Assembly: GCA_037039685.1 (NCBI GenBank)
Contig: JAWNGF010000009.1
Coordinates: forward strand, 1,736,001-1,800,000
Origin: Ceratobasidium sp. AG-K
Lineage: Eukaryota; Basidiomycota; Agaricomycetes; Cantharellales; Ceratobasidiaceae
Direction of reading: 5' to 3'
Length of the DNA: 64,000 nucleotides
Part shown: in pieces, positions 44,392 through 56,984 of the stretch
Numbering within the stretch: the first letter of the stretch is position 1
How the letters are laid out: each line of letters begins with the position of its first letter
The notes under the pieces: model-generated
Databases searched by the model: none
What the model was told of the DNA's origin: nothing
Seen by the model: the letters and a program-made list of their open reading frames with translations, nothing else
Made by a program: the position numbers and the translations under genes

Positions 44392-47036
44392 CTACGTAAC
44401 AACAATTGTCGCTTCCCCACGTTTTGTGACTCCCTGATAGAAATCATCAGTATTTGGGGACCGCACTGGATAAATGCTGTGTACTAACCTTCTCCTTCCA
44501 TTCCAAGTGGGCACTCAACTCGACTCCTCCGAACTCAATACAGACGTCGAAGTCGAGTTCCCAATAGTCACCGCGTCGGCCTCGATGCTTTGTTAAAGCG
44601 CCCCTCATGCCATTCATGTTTGCTTCAATGTCGCAAACCCACTCAAATCCATCGATTGTATTGCCTATACTTAATTAGTAAACCGCTGTCTCCCTGCTAG
44701 AGTTAACATACCCTCAGGATCGATGACCCATTTGGGTGGCGGTACGGCATCATTAGTCCATGCATATAACTCCTCAGAGAACTTCTCGAGATTAGGATTT
44801 GGAGTTGTATACGATCTTGTGTAGCTCCGTCTACTGGCTGACCGTTCGTCAAAGATTTGATCCTAGAATAATTCCAAATCTCTAATATTAGCTTCATATT
44901 TAGATTGTTGAACGAGAATGAAACCTACCCTTTGAGCAATCACAGACAGCTTCCCGTTTACGCGCGTTTCACCTGATGCCGTGATGACCCGAGGGCGTGC
45001 TTGGTGTTCGGCCGAGTTGGGATTGAATTCTTCGCGTACCCGGATACCGAATGGCATACGAGCCGCACGAGCGGTCACACCTTTTCGGACGTACCAAATG
45101 ACAGATCCATCCGATGCAGCTTTTCCACTAGTAAGGTATGAGCCTTACCCGCAGATCCTCGAAGGAATACTTACTGTGCGTCATCGAGGAACAAAACTTG
45201 AATGTTACGTCGCCCAAAGGTTTGTTCCACTCGTTGTCGGAGGTACTTGCTCGTTCCGAAACCACCAACCAGAAAGATGTACTAGCGATAAAACACGTTA
45301 ATTCATGTTCTCACCGAGCCGTGTATGTGTACCTGAGGATTGATTCCCCGCATCTGCTTTTCAATGCTCGTCACGATGCGATGAACAGGTTCCTCAAAGA
45401 ACTCTCTAACTGTTTTCCTGCAGTCCTTTTCTCAGTTTCGCTCCGTTGGAACATAGAACAACTTACGCGTCGAGAAGGATGGTGCTATCAATGTAACCCG
45501 GGATCCCGAGTCCGGTTTCGACTACATACTGAGGTGGAGCGTCTCGTCCATCTTTGAATTCTCGCTTGCAGTTCATCTCAAAGCTTTCTTCGGCTTTTTG
45601 TATACACAGCTTCACGTTTTCAGCTTGATCAGGGGGCAAGTCATAGAGTCGGCTCTCTAAATGTGCGATAAGAGCTTCGTTGACGAAGACGCCCCCAGCG
45701 GGTTGACCTAGAACAGCCTGAGGTCATTGGCACTGGCACGACACGAAAGAAACCCCTACAGTCGGACGCTTTGATTTCCTTGAGGTTGATTGCTTGTTTC
45801 GACTTGATTTCTGGCTGTACTGCGATCCCTGGTGGCTGGCTATATTTCGAAGATTTTGGAGGTTTGGAAGATTTCCGACTGAATAGACCTCCAAAGGTTT
45901 TCTTTCGTGCGAGTGGCGGGCTTTGTGTGGGTAGGGGTCCTCGGTTGTTGGCACCTGATCGTCATGGGGTTAGGAAACTACGGTAGTAACATTGGCGATA
46001 GATATATCATACCACTGGTCTCGGCCGCGGGGCTTGCTTCCTGAGATTCCTCGATCGTAACCCTATATGCCGTTGTATCGGCCGTAGAGCCGCCAGCGTC
46101 ACAAACTATGATTTCGCTACCGGGCTTCAAGGTAATCAATTAGGGCGGAACTGACTGGATCTTAGGGTACGAACATGCTTACCTGCAGTTCTTGAGACTT
46201 CTCCCAAAGTATGTAGTGGACAGCGGCTTCAGCCTCGGATACAAGCTTGACTCTATCCTTAGCCTCGGCTTCGGTCATGATCCCAGCCATCACAACTGCA
46301 GTACGAAGCTGCTGCTGCTGTTTCACACCCCATCCATTTGGATGGGCGATGACGAGATTCATGAATGGGCTAAGCTGGCGCCATTTTCCCGAGCCATTTC
46401 GTTGCTCGTAAAAATCGCGCGTGTGGTCGACCATGTACTGAATCATATCAGCATAAACCCGTTCTACCCCGAGTCCGCTCGGTAGAGCTACCGAAAGGTC
46501 AGAAAAATATTGAAGTATAGATCAACATAAGTTGTTCACCTTTAAAGTGGAATTTCTCAAGGTCTTGCTGCTTGATCATCGTGGAGGGATGAAGCTCAAG
46601 CTTGAAGTATCGAACAAGATTCCAGTTATTGACTTTGGCGCTATGTCGCATCGCCAGTGATGTAACCGCTGCACCAGCCGCTTGAAGCTACTCGGATACG
46701 AGGTGGACATTAGCGAACAGTTCTTTCGAGAAGAAGGCTTTGCCACTAACCTTATTGCTTCTATCATAGTAGAGCATAGAGGCTGTCTTGGCGTCACTGG
46801 ATCCACCAGCCCCGGTCGCGGCCGGCCAATGAGTGACTCGATGGTTGAGCGGCAATTCACCTAGATAATGTGAAGTATGTTAGCATTCTCCGTTCAACAA
46901 GTATCTAAGTCAGAGCGAGAAACGAACCGTGTCGCAAGTGGGAAAAAGTCACACTGCTGTGGGCGGTTCCGATATCTAAACCAAGGACAAACCGCTCAGG
47001 ACCTGACCAAGGTACTTCGTCTAGAGCTTTAGGCAT
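44392..47036 (-). CDS. Hsp70-like (HSPA12-type) copy B
   Basis: Starts MPKALDEVPWSGPERFVLGL at 47036. Key blocks in order: LDIGTAHSSVTFSHL (phosphate 1), VYADMIQYMVDHTRDFYEQR with AHPNGWGVKQQQQLRTAVVM, VKLVSEAEAAVHYILWEKSQ, an IIVCDAGGST-type phosphate 2, a linker rich in Lys/Ser/Pro (TQSPPLARKKTFGGLFSRKS), an insert with FVNEALIAHLESRLYDLPPD, adenosine motif FLVGGFGTSKYLRQRVE, and a C-terminal beta-rich part (DFDVCIEFGGVELSAHLEWK, ending GEATIVVT). About ten short exons; no stop was seen in the blocks compared. Compared with canonical Hsp70 it lacks the peptide-binding domain and EEVD tail, as HSPA12-like proteins do. Probably cytosolic; substrates unknown. Confidence 0.8.
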
Positions 47037-47635
47037 GGCGAACTGTCTCGGAAGAATGAGATTGGTGGGAGGGCAGGCGCAGAACTTCCTCGAACATCGT
47101 CCTTATTGTAGTGTGATATGATTGGCAGTTGATGATGGCTGTTAGCGCCTTCCTGTCAAGATGGCGCCGGATGTCACAGGGGATCAATTCACCAGGTACC
47201 ACCAGTAATCATAACGCGTGCCTGGCAAACGGACTGATGCCTCGACATTGGGGGCATTTGTAGATCCGCCAAAACGTTACACATTAGTAGCTTCGAATCC
47301 CTTTGCAGAGATTGCTCGAGCCGATTGCCTGAGCTGTCGACGTCAATTATCTCGCAAGGCGCGGTGGCTTTCTTGGTTCATTAGAAACCACATTAGTCCA
47401 ATAGGATATATTGGAGCTTCTCTGATGTCAGGATTCCTGTGGGTCAGATCCAACGGTTCGTCCTCGATTTGTGAACTTAGGCGGGAGTTTCGTAAACGGT
47501 TTGAAGCCGCCGATTTTCTATTTCAATATCTCAACCTTACGAGGATCCAAAAGGAAGAATGATTAAACCAAACGGATGAGGTGCTCCCTGTCTACAATTA
47601 AATATGAAATCCTGTCAATACATGCATGCAAACGA
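47037..47635. other. Gap between Hsp70-like copies B and C
   Basis: Holds the upstream region of copy B, including TAGCGCCTTCCTGTCA at 47143-47158, and the 3' end of copy C. A plus-strand frame at 47218-47562 has no ATG start and no recognisable domain, so it is not called. Confidence 0.4.
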
Positions 47636-50175
47636 CTAAGTAACCACAATCTTTGTCGCACTTCGCATGGTGGTTTGCTGTTGGACCATAAATCAGCAGT
47701 TTTTTATCAAGAATAATTTCCCTCGCCTCACCTGGTCTTTCCATTCTAAATATGCAGTCAGCTCTACTCCTCCAAATTCGAGGCAGAGCTCGAATTGGAC
47801 GATCCAGTAATCACCGTGTGGGCCACTCCGCTTCTGTAAACTCCCCCGAAGTCCGTTCAAGTCCGCTTCGATCTCACCAATCAGCTGGAACCCGTCAATT
47901 AAATTCCCTTGAAACGTGTCAGCCGAGGTCTCTGAGTCGTTACGAGGCATACCATCCGGGTCGGTAACCCACGGAGGAGGGGGTAACGTCGAATGGATCC
48001 ACCCGAACAGTTCTACATTGAAATGCCCGAGATTTGGGTTTCCTGACGAGTATGACCGAGAATAAGATCTCCTAATGGCCCATTTCTCGTCAATGACGTC
48101 GTCCTGCACACTATTAGTCCCAAGCGCCGCTAATTGAGGAACCAGCGAACCTTTTTAACGATCAAATCCCACTTTCCGTTGACATGCAGGCCCCCGCTTG
48201 GAAGAGTGACTTTGGTCCGCACTTGGTGTTCGGGAAGCGCCGGATTGTATCGTTCCACAATTTGAAGCCCAAATGACATGCGCGCTGCTCGACCAACAAC
48301 ACCTTGCCTAATATACCAGATGATAGAACCGTCTGAAGCAGCTTTACCACTATACAAAGTAATGGGTTTGGCGTAGAGCGGAAATCAACTAAATACTGCC
48401 TACTGTGCATCATCAAGAAACAAGACTTGAATCCCAGATGGCTGGAACGCCCGTTCGACTTGCTGACGTAAGTACTTGCTAGTTCCAAACCCACCAACGA
48501 GGTATATGCACTATATTGATAACGCCAATGGGTCAGCCCAGGCCGAGTCTCGGAAAAAAAGCCCTCACGCTCGCCCGAATGCCATCCAACTGTTTCCCAA
48601 TGCTCCCAATAATCCGATGAACTGCTTCTTCGAAAAAGCTTTGGACGATGTTGCTAATAAACGATATCAGAAGGGTCACAGTTGAACAATGCTATGACTA
48701 ACGGATCGAGTACGACATTCCCATCTGGGTAATCCGATATTCCTGCCCCCATATCAACCACATAGGCGCTTGGCGCATTCCGGCCAAGATAAAACTCGCG
48801 TTTGCAATTTACATCGAAGCTTTCTTCCGCCTTTTGAATGCATTGCTCCAGTCGATGGGTTTCGTCGGGCGGGAGAGGGAATAAAAGGTCTTTGAGATAA
48901 GTAACAAACGCCTCATTTACGAATACGCCTCCAGCCGGTTGACCTACTCGGGTTTAGCACATAGCAGCTTTATGCAAAGTAGGACACTTACAATCGGACG
49001 CTTTAAGCTCCTTGAGATGGATGGGCGACTTAGTCGGAGGAGGTGGGGGTCCCAATATGGAAGCCCTCTTCGGAGTGCCAAATGTTTTTCTGAAAATCCT
49101 ACTGCCCAGGCTGTTCCTTTTGGGGGTAGAAGGCGCATTGTAGCTTTCTGAAAACGGAGTTTGACTGGTTCGAGTATGTATTGGTTTGGGTCGACTTACG
49201 GGATTTATCTCCCTCGGCTTCGCGCATAACCCTATATGCCGTGGTATCGACCGTAGAACCACCGGCGTCACAGACAATAAACTCTTCCCCGGGCTAACAA
49301 AGTCAAAATCAGTTGTCAAACTTAGCTTCCAGGAAGGAATATCGCGCTCACCCGAAGCTCTTGCGACTTTTCCCAAAGAATATAATGGACCGCGGCCTCG
49401 GCTTCGGGCACAAACTTTACTCGTCGTCGCACATCAATTGCGTTCATAACACCCGACATGACCACGGCCGAGCGAAGTCGCTCTTGCTCCCTCAGTCCCC
49501 AGCCGTTCGGGTGTGCGACGACGAGCACCATAATCTGGCTGAATTCCTGCCATTTTCCACGACCGTTGCTTCGGTCGTAGAAATCCTGGGTGTGGTCCAG
49601 CATATGCCGAATCATGTCAGCATACACTCGTTCAACGCTGAGCCCTGGCGGAAGTGCTAATTCGGACTGTGAGGTTGATTTATTTTTGACGACCCATTAG
49701 ACACCCACCTTCGAAATGAAAGGTTTGCTGCTTGGCCACCGTGTGGGGATGCATGAGGAGCTTGAAATACCGCACCATATGCCAACTCTCGTTCTTGGCC
49801 GCGTATCGTGTTGATGGTGCATTGACCGTTGCACCAACGGCCTTGAGCTAAGGCCGAAGCGGGATAATTAAAAATATTTGCAAATGTCCAGGGTTTTACT
49901 TACATTGTTCGCGCGGTCATAGTAGAGCTTCGATGGGGTTTTGGCATCACCTGAACGTCCCTCTCCAGTCACGCCAGGCCAGTGAGTTACTCGATTGTTG
50001 GACGGAATCTCGCCTTGAAAGATATTTAAGTTAGCAGCCCAGGTTTGTCGAATGAGATTGACTGACCTGGTATCAAGTGCGAAAACGTCGCGCTGCTATG
50101 CGTAGTTCCAATATCTAGCCCAACTACAAACTGAGGAGGGCCCGCCCATGGCAGGTCGTCGGTTGCCTTGGGCAT
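47636..50175 (-). CDS. Hsp70-like (HSPA12-type) copy C
   Basis: Starts MPKATDDLPWAGPPQFVVGL at 50175, chosen because it aligns with copies A, B and D; an in-frame upstream extension exists. Phosphate 1 LDIGTTHSSATFSHL, phosphate 2 FIVCDAGGSTVDTTAYRV and adenosine motif VGGFGTSKYLRQQVE are present. It is the most diverged of the four: KQQTFHFE replaces the longer KQQDLEKFHFE-type sequence, AVVMSGVMNAIDVRRRVKFV replaces the TEADAKDRVKLV block, and the C-terminus ends RSATKIVVT. This suggests it split earliest. Introns are about 50-60 bp. No stop was found in the blocks read. It lacks the conserved upstream 16-mer seen before A, B and D. Confidence 0.78.
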
Positions 50176-50766
50176 CGCAGGAGGGGCGAGGGTCGAGGGC
50201 CAATGGTGCGGCAAAGTGTGTGGCTTCCCCTGGCCTTCAAGAACAACAAAGACGATCGAGCGCCGCTCTGACATCGGGCTGTGCCGATACCTTGGCATCT
50301 TCAACTTTACCTCCTATCCCGGATCAACGCGAGGCCATTTGTAAATGAACCATGGTATTGATCAGCTGGGCTTCGCTAGGGTCGAGGTGGTGGTTGGTGC
50401 CTGGGAGGTTTGACAGGTTGGCGCTTGCGGCAAACCCTGGTTTGGCTACTAAAGGTCGGACTTGGAGGTTCCCTCCAAACGCTGCCAACTAAATGTCGCA
50501 AATAATCGCTGCCAACACTGCGGCCTTCATCAGCTTTGAGCGCGAATGGTCCAGGGGGAACGGGCTTCAGAGGGTATCGAGCGTTCCAGGCGCTTCATTT
50601 TCACTTCGGTTTCGTGGCTCGTCGTTCTCTTTATATGGGTACGCATTTGAGTCTGGAAGTTGTGTATAGTATACTAAGTATGTGAAAATATCGATACTCT
50701 AGTTCGCTTGGAGGGCCCGACGGGCAACCTACGGTAAGTAGGCCGCCATCTACCGAGCGACTGCTG
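50176..50766. other. Divergent promoter region, copy C and ZZ-tail gene
   Basis: About 590 bp separates the start of Hsp70-like copy C (minus) from the start of the plus-strand membrane protein gene. No gene supported; both promoters must lie here. TTTATATGG near 50631 is a possible TATA element for the plus-strand gene. Confidence 0.4.
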
Positions 50767-52074
50767 ATGTCTGGGAGCAAGGCAAACGATAAAATCAGCA
50801 TTACTCTCGATGACGAGACAGCCACAGTTTTCAACGCTGCCGGACCATACCATAGCGCCAATCCCCTGGATCCAAATGAGATGCACACTGCCCGCGTAAC
50901 AGTCGTGAGCGGAACATTTAGATTTGATAACGTGTCTTGGATATCGGGGTAAGCTCAAACCGGACAAATAGGAAGCACGCTTATACGATGTTATATTAGT
51001 GATACATATGAGACCAAGCAGACCATACAAGTGGGTACGGGTGGAGGCTCGTACGTCACGTTACCCGAGGGAAGCTGGAACCCAAATCCAGCAGGTGGTG
51101 GGTCTCTGTGCGAGTTTTTCAAGTATGTCGATGCTGTCGGTCAGCTAATTGGTTTCATGTACAGATGCACTGGGGGAGCCAACTCGAATATCATATTCCG
51201 TTTTCAAGGTGCGCTACAGATCTATCCCCAGTTCGTCATACCTTCAGCTGACATTATTTCAAGGCAACGCCATCGTTATCCAGGGGCTCGTTCCGTCTGG
51301 ACCTAATGCGGTTTCGTTTAGGTAACTAGACTGAACTCACTTGCTCTTCGATTAATCGAGATTTTTAACAGTGCCACGGTGGGCAATGACCGGCAAAATG
51401 ATAATCTGACAGCATATCCATCCGACGATTCCACGATTGACCTGGTAAGCTAGTCTTGGTTGATACTCACGATGCGGGAGTTGAAATTATATTTAGTATC
51501 GAAATGATAATCTGACTTATGGCGAACATGATATTACCCTTACCACTCAGAATGGTGACTTGGGGGAGTCTCAATTTTGCGTCAGTCGAGCCCTTATCTA
51601 TAACAGAACCGCAGCTCCCTCTGGCGGATCAAACGAAACCACGAGCCCTGCAACAACCAGTGCTAGTCCGACTAATACCTCTCCTTTCGGTCAAATTGAT
51701 CGGAGTCGTCTCAACGGGGGGCAGATTGGTGGAATCGTTGTGGGAGTGCTTCTCGTGCCCTCGCTCATCCTGGGTCTTCTATTTTTCCTCTGGCGTCGCC
51801 GCCGAAATCTTTCCCTATCCGATCCGAGGAAACAATACGCTCTAACCAAACACGTTTCATATGAGCGTATATGCTCTAGCTGTTCGAAGCCTATTACGGA
51901 CGACTATCGTCTTGAATGCATCGAGTAAGTGATCTTGTGTAGCAGCGGTCACAGACTCACTCACCCCTACGTAGTCCGGATTGTCCTGCGGCCGTGGATT
52001 TGCACGTACAATGTGAAGAATGGAATACCCCTGAACGCCATAGCCACGGGGTGCGTCAGGTGGTGAACAAGTAA
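50767..52074 (+). CDS. Single-pass membrane protein with ZZ-like zinc-finger tail
   Basis: Seven exons (50767-50948, 51000-51122, 51165-51208, 51264-51321, 51372-51444, 51497-51924, 51975-52074) join in phase to 335 codons plus stop. The N-terminal part (about 230 residues) is beta-rich, starting KISITLDDETATVFNAAG, typical of fungal extracellular beta-sandwich domains, though no cleaved signal peptide is seen. A Ser/Thr/Asn-rich stalk precedes the transmembrane segment GGIVVGVLLVPSLILGLLFF, followed by a basic stop-transfer WRRRR. The tail then reads ICSSCSKPI, DDYRLECI, DPDCPAA, DLHVQC and ERHSHG. The Cys/His spacing resembles a ZZ-type zinc finger with a C-terminal His pair. A surface domain linked to a cytosolic zinc finger suggests signalling; ligand and partner are unknown. 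It is divergent from copy C. Confidence 0.72.
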
Positions 52075-52522
52075 ACCGGATGCATCTGTAATGAGCTGTT
52101 CGGGTCTTGGCGTTTGTATACCATTGTCGGTCTCCAAGTTTAGCAGAATATCATTGATCACAGAACTACCATTTTGTGACTCGTCTCGTAACATGGTGTC
52201 ACCGTTTACCGGCTGTGGTGGTTCGTTATGATTTGCTGCCGCTGGAGCTGGGCTTGGCACGTGCACAGGGTCCTAGCGAGCAGATGACATCGCCGATAAA
52301 ATTTGATCACCGACTGGAAGAGAAGCACATTCCGACCGCCATGGGCTTTCCGTGCTACGGCACAGCGCTATTGCAGGCCAGCTTAAAAATTGGATCCGCA
52401 GACACTCCCGCTCCACGACCGGTCTGCGCAGAGCACTGGAGAGACGCGAGGCACGACGACCCTGAAGCTACCCGCTATTAAACTGACCTCCACCATTGTA
52501 CGAGCTCTGTCGGTTGATTGAT
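52075..52522. other. Intergenic interval before FAD-oxidase copy 1
   Basis: No gene supported. It contains the 3' end of the membrane protein gene and the remains of the promoter of the broken FAD-oxidase copy. The promoter similarity seen between copies 2 and 3 was not evident here. Confidence 0.35.
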
Positions 52523-54195
52523 ATGGCTCGAATTCATAATTTCTTCTTTGTATCGCTGTTCTCTTCTCGTACACTTGCTGCCGAGCTCTGTGCGGCTTCC
52601 CAGGACTGCTGGCCATCTGCCAACTCTTGGGATTCGTTCAACGCTTCAATCGGCGGTCGCCTTGTCGCACCTCGTCCGCCTGCATGGCCATGTCATGACC
52701 CCAACTATGATGAAGTTGCCTGCAACGAAGCCAAGGCGAACTGGCAGAGCTCTTTCTGGCGCTCGAACCAAACTGGGGCGATGGAGAACCCACTATGGGA
52801 TAGTCCTGGGTGTGGTGTTGACACCCCGCGGAATACGACTTGCGACCAAGGGTTCGTGCCGGTCTATTTTCAGGTGTCTATCAAGCTGCCGATGAGCGCA
52901 ACGTAATTGTGATCGGAGGCGGAGCGAATAGCGTCGGTGCGGCTGGAGGATGGGTTCAAGGAGGTGGCCATAGCCCATTGGGTGCGATCCATGGAATGGG
53001 CGTAGATAGTGGGTGTCGATGCCGGATATTAACGCTATAACCAACCTATCAATCACAGGCGTTCTACAATACAATATCGTCAAGCCTGATGAGGAGATTG
53101 TGACTGCCAACGCGTGCCAAAATAAAGGCCTATTTTGGGCGTTCCTTGGCGGCGGAGGTGGTACATGGGGGGTAAGTCGAGGCAGTCACTGAAGATTATT
53201 ATATTTAGCCTCCTGTTCTCGTATAGGTCACGCTTGATGTTACTTACAAGACCCACCCACCCCTCGACAGTATCGTTGCGGTGATAGCCCGGTTCAATAC
53301 TACAGGTATGGATCAGCTTACCGAAGCCTCCTCGGTCATGGTTCGAACTATTCCCAGCATGGCTAAACAGGGTATGTTTTCACTTGATCAACAAGCCGAA
53401 TATTGACATTTTGATCAGGGGTGCGCGGCTACGGCTTTTAGTTTCCCCCCAAGTCCTTCGCTCTCGTTCTTATTCACCCGAACACTCCTTTGGTTGAATC
53501 CACGAACAATACTCTCGCACCCTTATACGACTGGGTTGCCCATAATACCGGCGCCACAACGAGCTCATCGGGCACCGCTCATCCAACATCTTTCAGCATC
53601 TTCAAGCAATACATCCCGGATATTGGTATCGCAGTACCATCTTGGCTGGGTGGGCGGTTAATCTCGAGCCAGTCATTACTGAAGAATTCGACCGAAATTT
53701 CCAAACTTATATCTGGCGGTGGGATTTTGACGAGAATTATCAACATTGGTATGCGTACCCGTCTTATGCCTCGGGACAATATGCTTACTTTCAAACAGTT
53801 GGTGGCGGAGCAGTCAACGATTTCGATCCGGATTCGACCGGCCTAAATCCTCAATGGCGTAAGGATGCACTTGTTGGCTGGAACTTTGCTGGAGTATGGC
53901 CAAACGACGCGTCTCCCGAGGCGATCTCGAGAGTCAAGGACGCTGTGAACAAGTACACGCAGGATCTAGGTGAACTCTCTGGATTGGACCATGCCGCATA
54001 TTTGAACGAGGCTAATCCGTAAGTGTCTCGAAGTATTGGTTAGGGCGTCTCCCAGAGATCCCATTGTCTAGCGCTGAGCCCAAGTGGAAACAGTCATTCT
54101 TTGGGTCTCACTATGACCGATTACTCGAGATCAAGAAAGAGGTGGACCCCGATGGGCTATTTATCTGCAATCGCTGCGTGGGCTCGGACTTGTAA
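52523..54195 (+). pseudogene. FAD-linked oxidase copy 1, deletion plus nonsense
   Basis: Closely parallels the intact copy at 60466. The first exon starts MARIHNFFFVSLFSSRTLAA and runs to CDQGFVPVY. It then jumps directly to GVYQAADERN, losing the segment of about 100 residues that in copy 2 holds [16 protein letters not shown], the covalent FAD-attachment region, plus two introns. Later exons read well ([22 protein letters not shown]), but GFW-LFP of copy 2 is GGC TTT TAG at about 53430, a Trp-to-stop change. The C-terminal berberine-bridge segment ([20 protein letters not shown]) is intact up to TAA 54193-54195. Without the flavin-binding loop it cannot work as an oxidase. Its 3' end faces Hsp70-like copy D with a gap of about 180 bp. 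Confidence 0.85.
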
Positions 54196-54372
54196 ATAGG
54201 CGCGGTGGGTGTAAAATTCAAGATGTCTTATTTCCGTTGCCAGCGTACTTGTCATATGATATGCGAAATACACCTATGCCCCTTGCAACAATTGAGGTAG
54301 GTCTGGAGACACTTGCCAACCAAAGTCTGACTATGCACGGAGGTACAAGCCTCTGGGGTGGAAACTAATCAA

Positions 54373-56984
54373 TCAAGTGACAACAATGGTCGCTTCCCCG
54401 CGCTTTGTGACACCCTTGCATGAATGGATGCAATAATGAGACTCCATAGTCAATGTGTATTATTTGGTACCAACCTTTTCTTGCCATTCCAGATGGGCGC
54501 TCAACTCGACGCCTCCAAACTCGAGGCAGACATCAAAGTCAAGCACCCAATAGTTCCCCCGTCTCCCCTGGCACTTCGTTAGGCCACCTCTCATGCCACT
54601 CATGTTTGCCCGGATGTCGCATATCCATTCAAAGCCATCCATGATGTTTCCTAACATATCATATCGAAACACTGTTATTTGCCTCCCTGTGCTAGTATGG
54701 TGAATTTAGCATACCTTCGGGGTCAGTAACCCACTCTGGTGGTGGTCTCGTATCATCAGTCCACGCATATAACGCCTCGGTAAAACGACTGAGGTTTGGG
54801 CTTGGGGTCGTAAACATCTTTAGGTAGCTACGCTTGCTGGAGGACTTCTCCTGGAAGACTTCATCCTAGAGAGACGAGGTTATTAGGCGCAATTATGTAG
54901 GCTCCAGAAACACCAACCCTTTCAGCCACCATCGACCAACCCCCGTTGACGCATGTCTCCCCCGACGCTGTTACTATCTGAGGGCGTACTTGGTGCTCCC
55001 GCAAGTTGGGATTGTATTTTTCCTGTACTCTAATGCCAAAGGACATACGAGCCGCACGAGCGGTCACGCCTTTTCGAACGTACCAGATAATCGAACCGTC
55101 CGAAGCAGCTTTGCCACTTAGGCGTTGTCAGCATGACTATTCTACGGTTGAAATTCCGAACTGAATACTTACTGAGCATCGTCAAGGAAATAAACTTGTA
55201 TATTGCGCCGCCCGAACGTCTCTTCCACACGCTGTCGCAGGTACTTGCTCGTCCCAAATCCACCGACGAGAAATAGGTACTAACAATGCAGTGTCAGGCA
55301 TTATCATAATTAGTGCTTTCGATTAGCCCCAGCATAGTGCACACGTACTTGGGGATTGATGCCTCGCATCTGGGTCTCAATGCTGTTCACGATACGATGA
55401 ATAGGCTCATCGAAGAATTGCTTGACAGTTGCACTGAAAGTACTCCCTTAGCCCCAAATTATTGGAATGACAAGCCACTCACGAATCAAAGAGGATAGTG
55501 CCGTCTATATAACCCGGAACTCCTAGCCCCGCTTCGACTACGTACTCAGATGGAGCGTCTCGTCCAACTTTAAATTCCCGTTTACAACTCAACTCGAAGC
55601 TTTCTTCCGCTCTCTGTATGCACAGCTTGGCATGGCCTACTTGGTCAGGGGGCAGGTCATAGAATCGGCCCCACAAATGCGCGACAAGTGCCTCGTTCAC
55701 AAATATACCACCAGCAGGCTGGCCTAAAACACCATTAACGGCCATTGTTTAATCGGAGAGATAACACCTACAATCGGAGCCTTGATCTCGTTCAGGTTAA
55801 TCGGCGATTTGGTTTGGACCTCAATGACCGGTGAATTGAGAGATTTGGGAGTCTTCCTACTAAACAGACGACGGAAAAACTTTCTCTTTTTGACCGGTTG
55901 GTTCATATTAGGCGGCGAGCCTCGATTGTTGACGGCTGGGTAGATGGTCATTGGCTACGTGGCTAGAAACAACGCAAAATCGTACCGCTTGATTTAACTT
56001 CTTGCGATTCCTCGGCAGTGACGCGATATGCTGTCGTATCGGCGGTAGAACCACCGGCATCGCATACAATGATCTCATCGCCAGGCTTTAGACCATCGTC
56101 GGTCAGCATAGTCCTCCTTGGACGTCAGAGAGTAAATGCCCCTACCTGAAGCTCCTGTGATTTTTCCCAAAGTATGTAGTGGACAGCGGCTTCAGCCTCG
56201 GATACAAGCTTGACTCTATCCTTAGCGTCGGCTTCGGTCATGACTCCAGCCTGCACAACTGCAGCGCGAAGTTGTTGCTGCTGTTTTAGACCCCATCCAT
56301 TTGGATGTGCGATGATAAGAGTCATGAGCGGCCTGAGCTTTTGCCAGTTTCCTGCGCCGTTCCGTTGCTCAAAAAAGTCGCGCGTATGGTCGATCATGTA
56401 TCGTATCATATCAGCGTACACCTGTTCTACCCCGAGTCCCTTCGGAAGAGCTAGGTAAAGTTCAGACCCGCGCTGGGATTGCGACGAACCGACGCATTAC
56501 CTTCAAAGTGAAATTTCTCGAGATCCTGCTGCTTGATCATGGTAGGAGGGTGGAGCCCCAGCTTGAAATATCGAACTAAGTGCCAATTATGAGCCTTGGC
56601 ATTATGCCGGGTCGTCGGGGATGTTACGGCTGCGCCGGCCGCTTTGAGCTAATCCATGGCATACTCCGATAAATACCAGCTGACGTGAAGGCCTACCCAC
56701 ATACCATATTGTTCTTGTCATAGTACAACATTGAGGCCGTCTTTGCGTCGCTGGAACCACCAGCTCCAGTCGCTGCGGGCCAATGGGTAACTCTGTGATT
56801 CAGAGGTAATTCACCTGAATCCAAGAGTTAGCGAGGGCAATAGGCCAAATCACGGAACTTCATTAAACAACAAACCATGTTTCAAGTGGGAAAATGTAAC
56901 GCTGCTATGAGTGGTCCCAATATCCAAGCCTAGAACGAACTGTTCAGAGCCCATCCAAGGTATGTTATCCAACGCTTTGGGCAT
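54373..56984 (-). CDS. Hsp70-like (HSPA12-type) copy D
   Basis: Starts MPKALDNIPWMGSEQFVLGL at 56984 and ends GEATIVVT at TGA 54373-54375. Blocks in order: LDIGTTHSSVTFSHLKHG (phosphate 1), WPAATGAGGSSDAKTASMLY, HLVRYFKLGLHPPTMIKQQD, VYADMIRYMIDHTRDFFEQR, AHPNGWGLKQQQQLRAAVV, VKLVSEAEAAVHYILWEKSQ, IIVCDAGGSTADTTAYRV (phosphate 2), RVQEKYNPNLREHQVRPQIV and VGGFGTSKYLRQRVEETFG (adenosine). It splices into one frame with about ten short introns, and every block used to score the others is intact. Function is inferred from the family: ATP-binding actin-fold protein without the usual peptide-binding domain. Its promoter carries the 16-mer shared with copy A. It is separated from copies A-C by about 4 kb holding two plus-strand genes. 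Confidence 0.82.

Noticed and set aside
47218..47562. 114-residue frame between Hsp70-like copies B and C
   Set aside because: No ATG at its start, no recognisable domain and no splice partners.
50176..50304. N-terminal extension of Hsp70-like copy C
   Set aside because: The other three copies all start at the aligned MPK position, so the upstream in-frame ATGs are probably untranslated leader.
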